A stretch of 17,482 nt of DNA from UBA6120 sp035361955 (GTDB lineage Bacteria > Bacillota_I > Bacilli_A > RFN20 > CAG-826): NCBI GenBank assembly GCA_035361955.1, contig DAOSDC010000020.1, positions 1-17,482 on the forward strand, given 5' to 3'. The translations under genes and the position numbers were made by a program. Under the pieces are notes generated by a model, which saw nothing but the letters and a program-made list of their open reading frames with translations, was not told the DNA's origin and did no database searches. How positions within the stretch are numbered: the first letter of the stretch is position 1; each line of letters begins with the position of its first letter. Below are positions 13,478 through 17,482 of this stretch, piece by piece.

Positions 13478-14590
13478 TTATGCAATAAACGTGATGTCGA
13501 CCAAATCTAGTAAGTCGTCAAGCGACGTATCGGTCGCGCTGGGACTGAGTTCAAGATCAGGATCGACGACGACATCGCCAGAAACTAACAGGGCAAATAA
13601 AGCTTCATATTCGGCGACGGTCCAGGTTTCAAATCCCCAGGAATCTTCTGCTGTCGGGAGGCCAATGCCACCTTTTTCAGCATCGAGAATCCAGGTTTCT
13701 CCAGCTGGCCATTCGTCGGCATAGTAAGCAGTCAGCGCTTGGATGACGCTTTCGCCCAAACCTTTCATGGCCGAGGTGATGACTGTTGGCGAATCGCCAC
13801 TTTGATCAACGTCGACGCCAATGACTTTCTTGCCTAAATTTTCAGCGGAAGCCATTGCTGATTGTCCGACTGATCCGCCGGCACCAAAGATGATTTCTAC
13901 ACCTTGGGCATACATATTGTCGGCCGTTGTCCTATTTCTAGGTGTCGCATCGAAGTCGCCGGTGTAGTGATAACGAAGTGGTAATGGGGTTGTTAACTCT
14001 AAGTCTTCGGCCGCTGCTTGAATACCTTGAGCAAAACCGATGCCAAATCTGACAACTGCAGGAACGGCCATGCCGCCAAGATAACCTAATGAGCGATAAC
14101 CGTCCATGACGGCGCCATAACCAGCAAGGAAGCCAGCTTGTTCTTCGGCGTAGAAGATGGCCAAAACATTATCTTCAATGCGGTAAACAGGCGAACCGGT
14201 CGACCAATCTCCATCATTCGGAGTGCCATCAAGCAATACAAAGTTGGTGTCCGGATAATCATCTTGAGCTTGGAAAATCGGAACCTCAAATAGGTACCCT
14301 GGGGTCACGATAACCTTGGCGCCTTGTTCAACAGCCAACCCAATGCTTTCGATGTAGGCCGCCGTGCTAACTTGCGCCGGACGATAGTATTGATAGGTTT
14401 TGTCATTAGCTTCGGCAAACTCAACAAGGCCTTCCCAAGCGCCTTGATTGAATGATTTGTCATCGATGTCTCCAATGTCGGTGACTAAAGCCAATTCAAA
14501 AGTGTCTCCAGTGCCACAAGCCGTTAATAATAGTGAAATGCCAGCTAAACTAACTAAAAATGGTACGAACAGTTTAAAAGATTTTTTCAT
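13478..14590 (-). CDS. nupN: BMP-family (PnrA/BmpA-like) nucleoside-binding lipoprotein
   Basis: 370 aa. A lipoprotein signal peptide (MKKSFK..., lipobox L22-T-A-C25) tethers the mature protein to the outer face of the membrane. The mature start 'FELALVTDIGDIDDKSFNQGAWEGL' is the hallmark of BMP-family substrate-binding proteins such as PnrA of Treponema and BmpA of Lactococcus. Other family features are 'VIVTPGYLFE', 'AGFLAGYGAVMDGYRSLGYLGG', 'GAGGSVGQSA' and 'VIGVDVDQSG', the last providing the Asp near the nucleoside ribose. The C-terminus is acidic. The protein should bind purine and possibly pyrimidine nucleosides and deliver them to the ABC permeases. ATG 14590 has a consensus AGGAGGA six bases upstream. 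Another ATG four bases earlier is out of frame. Confidence 0.9.
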   Translation of the reverse strand: MKKSFKLFVPFLVSLAGISLLLTACGTGDTFELALVTDIGDIDDKSFNQGAWEGLVEFAEANDKTYQYYRPAQVSTAAYIESIGLAVEQGAKVIVTPGYLFEVPIFQAQDDYPDTNFVLLDGTPNDGDWSTGSPVYRIEDNVLAIFYAEEQAGFLAGYGAVMDGYRSLGYLGGMAVPAVVRFGIGFAQGIQAAAEDLELTTPLPLRYHYTGDFDATPRNRTTADNMYAQGVEIIFGAGGSVGQSAMASAENLGKKVIGVDVDQSGDSPTVITSAMKGLGESVIQALTAYYADEWPAGETWILDAEKGGIGLPTAEDSWGFETWTVAEYEALFALLVSGDVVVDPDLELSPSATDTSLDDLLDLVDITFIA

Positions 14591-14742
14591 TCATGGTCCT
14601 CCTTTTTTGAAGATAACAGTTGCGCTCAAGAGCATTTAAGCAACATATTCGGTTGGAGACACATAATATTAATGCTTACATGTCTAGGCATAACAAAATC
14701 TTACCATAGATTTATTGTTATTTATTAACCCTTTCGAAATTT

Positions 14743-14756
14743 TGTTGTAAACAACA
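14743..14756. promoter_or_regulatory. Palindrome upstream of the nucleoside-transport operon (possible operator)
   Basis: TGTTGT-AA-ACAACA is a 6-bp dyad with a 2-nt centre, about 150 bp upstream of the lipoprotein gene. On the minus strand it contains TTTACA, which has TTAATA at 17-nt spacing and could be a weak -35/-10 pair, so a regulator bound here would cover the -35. The rest of 14591-14805 holds no ORF. No match to the purine riboswitch core was seen on reading the minus strand. Confidence 0.3.
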
Positions 14757-14780
14757 GCGAATAATTTAGCATGTTTTTCA

Positions 14781-14807
14781 AATGACTGCGAAGTAGCAGC
14801 AGTCATT
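14781..14807 (-). terminator. Hairpin at the end of the metal-dependent hydrolase gene
   Basis: AATGACTGC (14781-14789) and GCAGTCATT (14799-14807) form a perfect 9-bp stem with a 9-nt loop. In the minus-strand transcript the 5' arm overlaps the TAA stop (14806-14808). The stem is followed by only TTTG and then A residues, so the T-tract is poor. It may be a weak intrinsic terminator or a 3'-end stabiliser separating this gene from the nucleoside operon on the same strand. Confidence 0.5.
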
Positions 14808-15477
14808 AAAAACCGAGCGAATCTCCAACATTTAGGAAATGATACTTTGATGTGATTTTTGTTAGTATTCGTTCAATGAATTCCCTTGTCAGCTGCGCCT
14901 CGTGCATCGGGATAAATATTTTCGGTTTGATCATCGCAAGCGCTTCTAGGGCCTCTATAAGCTCCATCGTATAAGTGCCGCCGATTGGCAACATGGCGAC
15001 GTCGACTCCTTGGGCTTCCTTCATTTCTGGTATCACATCGGTGTCTCCACCGTGGTATAAACTGAAGGTTCCGATGCGGATAATATAGCCGACTCCAAAG
15101 CCTTTGGGATGGAATTTTTTGGTTGAGCGTCCGTCGGGAGTGTTATACGCGTCGATAGCCGTTATGCTTACTCCTTGATGTTGGATAGTTTGTCCAGGCG
15201 CCACAACTTGGCACGAAAACTCGTTGGTCTCGAATGTGCCATCAGGACATAACACCAACGTATTTTCATCGTAGATGATTGCAAGCGCTTCTTCGCGAAT
15301 ATGATCTTTGTGGCCATGGCTGATCAAGACAATGTCGGCTTTGTGCTTCAATGCTTCCTTGGGTATTGCCTGGTTTTCAAACAAACCTCCATAACCAGGA
15401 TCAATGTGAATCGTTAATGAATCGGTCTGGATTTTAAACCACGAAGACCGGGATAATCTCGTTATTGTGATGGGCAT
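14806..15477 (-). CDS. UPF0173-type metal-dependent hydrolase (metallo-beta-lactamase fold)
   Basis: 223 aa from ATG 15477, which has GAGGAG (15483-15488) five bases upstream. An in-frame GTG at 15519 precedes that site and is rejected. The metallo-beta-lactamase superfamily motif H54-G-H56-K-D58-H59 is present, followed by H123 ('KFHPKGFGVGY'), 'YHGGDTD' at 141-147 with a metal-bridging Asp, and a late 'PMH' (His 192). The short single-domain form with 'H.KGFGVGYII' and 'YHGGDTDV' matches the UPF0173 / YtkL-like group, which binds two metal ions. The natural substrate is unknown for the group. The protein has no signal peptide and is probably cytosolic. It follows the 77-aa gene by 45 bp on the same strand and probably shares its promoter. 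Confidence 0.83.
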   Translation of the reverse strand: MPITITRLSRSSWFKIQTDSLTIHIDPGYGGLFENQAIPKEALKHKADIVLISHGHKDHIREEALAIIYDENTLVLCPDGTFETNEFSCQVVAPGQTIQHQGVSITAIDAYNTPDGRSTKKFHPKGFGVGYIIRIGTFSLYHGGDTDVIPEMKEAQGVDVAMLPIGGTYTMELIEALEALAMIKPKIFIPMHEAQLTREFIERILTKITSKYHFLNVGDSLGF

Positions 15478-15522
15478 AATTTCTCCTCGATAACTTGCTA
15501 TTATATTTACTGGCACCACAAC

Positions 15523-15756
15523 TTAATAATCAATGGCTTTAACAACGTAATCCTTGGGGTCGAAGTCTGCGGGAATTGGCAATATTTGGCGAAAGCGGTC
15601 AAGATGTGTCGTCAAATCGTCAATAAATTTTTGCGCTCCTTCATGATTGGCAAATTTTGTCATTAACTTGACGTTGGTCGTCAGTTCAAACTTATTGAAA
15701 GCGAACATCATTGAAATTCCTAACTGGGTCGATTCATTAAAGGCAACGTATTTCAT
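15523..15756 (-). CDS. Small soluble protein of unknown function (77 aa)
   Basis: 77 aa from ATG 15756, chosen because GGAGG (15764-15768) lies 7 nt upstream. An earlier in-frame ATG at 15777 would place that ribosome binding site inside the coding region. The protein has no signal peptide or membrane helix. It is mixed in composition, with a probable C-terminal amphipathic helix ('AQKFIDDLTTHLDRFRQIL') and an acidic tail ('PADFDPKDYVVKAIDY'). No domain is recognised. A TATAAT (minus strand, 15778-15783) stands just upstream. It is the first gene of a two-gene unit with the metal-dependent hydrolase. The correct frame, strong ribosome binding site and promoter position support it as a real gene. 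Confidence 0.65.
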   Translation of the reverse strand: MKYVAFNESTQLGISMMFAFNKFELTTNVKLMTKFANHEGAQKFIDDLTTHLDRFRQILPIPADFDPKDYVVKAIDY

Positions 15757-15777
15757 AATGTGTCCTCCCTTAATCAC

Positions 15778-15783
15778 ATTATA
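15778..15783 (-). promoter_or_regulatory. -10 element of the minus-strand 77-aa/hydrolase unit
   Basis: A perfect TATAAT on the minus strand lies 22 nt upstream of the ATG at 15756, leaving a short leader that includes the GGAGG site. The -35 position at 17-nt spacing is only a partial match (GCAACA at 15801-15806) and falls in a GATTGTTGC copy that recurs at 15901-15909. Confidence 0.5.
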
Positions 15784-15838
15784 GGAGCCATCATGGCGAT
15801 TGTTGCGCGTTTGAGATCATACAATTTTGAAAATGTTT

Positions 15839-15919
15839 CCAGCGACAATCGACGCTGGTGTTGATTAAAAATCAATAACGATGATTTATCGTTAGAATTA
15901 GATTGTTGCTATAACAATC
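15839..15919. repeat. Cluster of four perfect inverted repeats in a divergent intergenic region
   Basis: Four dyads follow one another. CCAGCG (15839-15844) pairs with CGCTGG (15853-15858). TTGATT (15861-15866) pairs with AATCAA (15870-15875). TAACGAT (15876-15882) pairs with ATCGTTA (15888-15894). GATTGTT (15901-15907) pairs with AACAATC (15913-15919). The last two have identical geometry, 7-5-7, with centres 25 bp apart. They lie between the divergent 77-aa gene and the amino-acid permease gene. Operators for a dimeric regulator or a structured leader are both possible. Confidence 0.6.
15907..15915 (+). promoter_or_regulatory. Candidate extended -10 for the amino-acid permease gene
   Basis: TGC-TATAAC places a -10 hexamer at 15910-15915, inside the last of the four inverted repeats. 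No clear -35 precedes it. If used, the leader would be about 57 nt. Confidence 0.35.
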
Positions 15920-15978
15920 ACCTTAATGGATTTTTTAGCACTGTTTTGTTAACTTAATGGCATCTATCGAGGTCATTT

Positions 15979-17355
15979 ATGCAATTAAAGAAACAAATTG
16001 GACTGTTGACTGGCGTATCGCTACTGGCTGGAATCATGATTGGTTCGGGCATTTTCTTTTTCGGCACGGTCGTGTTCGGTTTAGCTTCTAATTCACTAGG
16101 ATTGTCGTTACTAGCTTGGATCATCGGCGGACTGGTAACGTTGGTATCGGCGCTATCTTATGCCGAACTTGGTACGATGTTTCCGAATACCGGTGGATAT
16201 TATATTTATTTGCGTAAAGCGTATGGCAAGCCGGTGGCATTTATCAGCGGTTGGATGAATTTTTTACTATCATCAAGCGGATCAATCACGACCTTAGCCG
16301 TGCTTTTCTCGTTTATCTTGGTGCGGTTTGTACTTGGACTTGATGCCAGTTTGGTCAAATGGGTGGCCGCTGGCGTCATCATATTATTTGCCGCGATTAA
16401 TTACGTCGGCGTCAAAGTGGGTTCCATCACTCAAATCGTTTTCACGATCGCCAAGCTGTTACCAATCTTTTTGATAATCGGGCTTGGGATTTTTTTGGGC
16501 ACTCAAACGGTCGACTTGTCGCTAGTCCCACCTGAGCCAATCGCGCCATCGATTGTATTCTCTGGTTTCACGTTTGCGATTGCCCGCACTTTGTTCGTGT
16601 ATGAAGGTTGGACCAACCTAAATACAGTCGCCGGCGAAATGCGCAACGTCAAACGCGATTTACCACGCGCGCTAGTCATTTCGGTCGCACTGGTAGCCAT
16701 CGTCTACGTTTTGTTTATCTTTGCTTTATATCGTATCTTGCCAGTCAATACATTAATCGATCAAGTTGCTAATGGTATCGACAACCAAACGGTGTTCATT
16801 GCCGTGGGCACCGTGTTGCAAAGCGATTATTCGCTGTGGGTAATGCTGGCCATCATCGTATCGATACTTGGGGCAATCAACGGGACATCGCTTGCGTTTC
16901 CGCGTGTTTTTTATGCGATGGCCGAAGATGGAACGATGCCCAAAGTATTTTCTTCCACCTCAAGATTTGGCACACCGAATGTTTCAATCTTAGGAACGAC
17001 GATCATGGCCATGTTGTTATTATTGTTTGATGTCGATGTCTTGTTGACGTTCGTATTATTACCCGCGCTTATATTCAACACGCTCATCTTTATTTCGGTT
17101 TTCAAGTTTAGGATCAAAGAACCAGACCTGCCTCGTCCATATCGGGTGTGGGGTTATCCCGTTATCCCAGCCATTGCCATCGCGGGAATGTTGCTGTTAT
17201 TGGTGACCACGATCATCAATTCGTTTGTCCCATCAATGATTGGGCTGGGCGTGTTCGTAGCCGGATTCATTATTTATCCGTTTGTGTTTCCGAGCGAACG
17301 GGCTGCATACTTTGTTTCGATTAAAAAATTCTTTGTAAGTAAACACAAAAAATAG
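15979..17355 (+). CDS. APC-superfamily amino-acid permease (SteT/LAT-like)
   Basis: 458 aa with about twelve membrane helices. The first helix carries the APC substrate-backbone motif 'GIMIGSGIF' (18-26), followed by 'LSYAELGTMFPNTGGYYIYLRKAYG', the typical TM2-TM3 segment, and 'FVYEGWTNLNTVAGEMRNVKRDLPRAL' in the TM6-TM7 region. The 'YEGW.N......E' signature and the C-terminal 'LPRPYRVWGYPVIPAI' are characteristic of the LAT/SteT branch, whose members exchange or import neutral amino acids such as serine and threonine. Specificity cannot be assigned from sequence alone. ATG 15979 has GAGG at 15969-15972, six bases upstream. It is transcribed away from the 77-aa gene across the inverted-repeat cluster. 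A possible terminator hairpin lies at 17446-17469. Confidence 0.88.
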   Translation: MQLKKQIGLLTGVSLLAGIMIGSGIFFFGTVVFGLASNSLGLSLLAWIIGGLVTLVSALSYAELGTMFPNTGGYYIYLRKAYGKPVAFISGWMNFLLSSSGSITTLAVLFSFILVRFVLGLDASLVKWVAAGVIILFAAINYVGVKVGSITQIVFTIAKLLPIFLIIGLGIFLGTQTVDLSLVPPEPIAPSIVFSGFTFAIARTLFVYEGWTNLNTVAGEMRNVKRDLPRALVISVALVAIVYVLFIFALYRILPVNTLIDQVANGIDNQTVFIAVGTVLQSDYSLWVMLAIIVSILGAINGTSLAFPRVFYAMAEDGTMPKVFSSTSRFGTPNVSILGTTIMAMLLLLFDVDVLLTFVLLPALIFNTLIFISVFKFRIKEPDLPRPYRVWGYPVIPAIAIAGMLLLLVTTIINSFVPSMIGLGVFVAGFIIYPFVFPSERAAYFVSIKKFFVSKHKK

Positions 17356-17445
17356 TGACGAAAAACTAAAAACAGAGAATTGTAATACACATAAATATTA
17401 TGCAAAACCCCTTTCTTTGAATTATTTGGTTCTGTAAAAACAAAG

Positions 17446-17469
17446 GTGGAGTAAAAAATAACACTCCAC
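17446..17469. terminator. Possible terminator hairpin downstream of the amino-acid permease
   Basis: GTGGAGT (17446-17452) pairs with ACTCCAC (17463-17469) across a 10-nt A-rich loop; a G-T pair can extend it by one. It is followed by TTAAAACTTT and the window ends, so the T-tract is poor or cut off. It lies 90 bp after the permease stop. Apart from this hairpin, 17356-17482 shows no gene. Confidence 0.4.
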
Positions 17470-17482
17470 TTAAAACTTTACA

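Noticed and set aside
14591..14805. A riboswitch (for example purine-type) before the nucleoside operon
   Set aside because: No conserved purine-riboswitch core or terminator/antiterminator pair could be recognised on the minus strand.
1..17482. Alternative genetic code (TGA as Trp), as in mycoplasmas
   Set aside because: TGA is the natural stop of several genes (3717, 5542, and the ATPase stop at 11850-11852), and tryptophans in the proteins are read from TGG.

Overview
The window reads as a Bacillota chromosome of moderate-to-low GC, probably a free-living relative of the Mollicutes (Acholeplasma/Izemoplasma/Haloplasma-like) or a neighbouring Bacilli/Clostridia lineage. The basis is good AGGAGG-type ribosome binding sites, TTG and GTG as well as ATG starts, tight ATGA or TTGA gene overlaps, TGA used as a stop (so not the Mycoplasma code), lipobox lipoproteins, a BspA-type leucine-rich-repeat tail and a BMP-type nucleoside transporter. 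The lineage is inferred; there is no rRNA or other marker gene. No phage, transposase, CRISPR array, tRNA or rRNA was seen.

Layout. Positions 1-227 hold the C-terminal end of a leucine-rich-repeat surface protein. A GNAT/RLAN/ATP-grasp fusion enzyme (440-2374) follows, then a small lipoprotein with a cytochrome b5-like domain (2465-2836) and, on the minus strand, a small membrane protein (2880-3218) whose start codon lies inside a perfect 10-bp inverted repeat. A six-gene plus-strand operon (3412-7411) encodes a multisubunit FAD/Fe-S amino-acid dehydrogenase of the HcnABC / opine oxidase / dye-linked proline dehydrogenase type: a 2Fe-2S subunit, an FAD/NAD oxidoreductase, a 4Fe-4S protein, a BFD-type 2Fe-2S protein and a DAO-family catalytic subunit. 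It ends in a SAM methyltransferase. Convergent to it is a small membrane protein with two HX13H helices, which looks like a di-haem b-type cytochrome (7426-7836). A membrane-anchored alpha/beta hydrolase (7991-8944) follows.

Positions 9021-14590 are one minus-strand nucleoside-salvage unit: BMP-family lipoprotein, double-domain ABC ATPase, two permeases, then a deoxynucleoside kinase. A strong hairpin separates the binding-protein gene from the ATPase gene, and a second hairpin-plus-T-tract ends the unit. The genes fit together as uptake of nucleosides followed by trapping of deoxynucleosides as monophosphates.

The last part has a minus-strand pair, a 77-aa orphan protein and an UPF0173-type metallo-beta-lactamase-fold hydrolase. 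Divergent from it is an APC-family amino-acid permease (15979-17355). The intergenic region between them carries four perfect inverted repeats in 81 bp. No gene-free stretch exceeds about 225 bp. The least ordinary items are the GNAT/RLAN/ATP-grasp fusion, the start-codon hairpin at 3211-3247, the inverted-repeat cluster at 15839-15919 and the two small haem-protein candidates.
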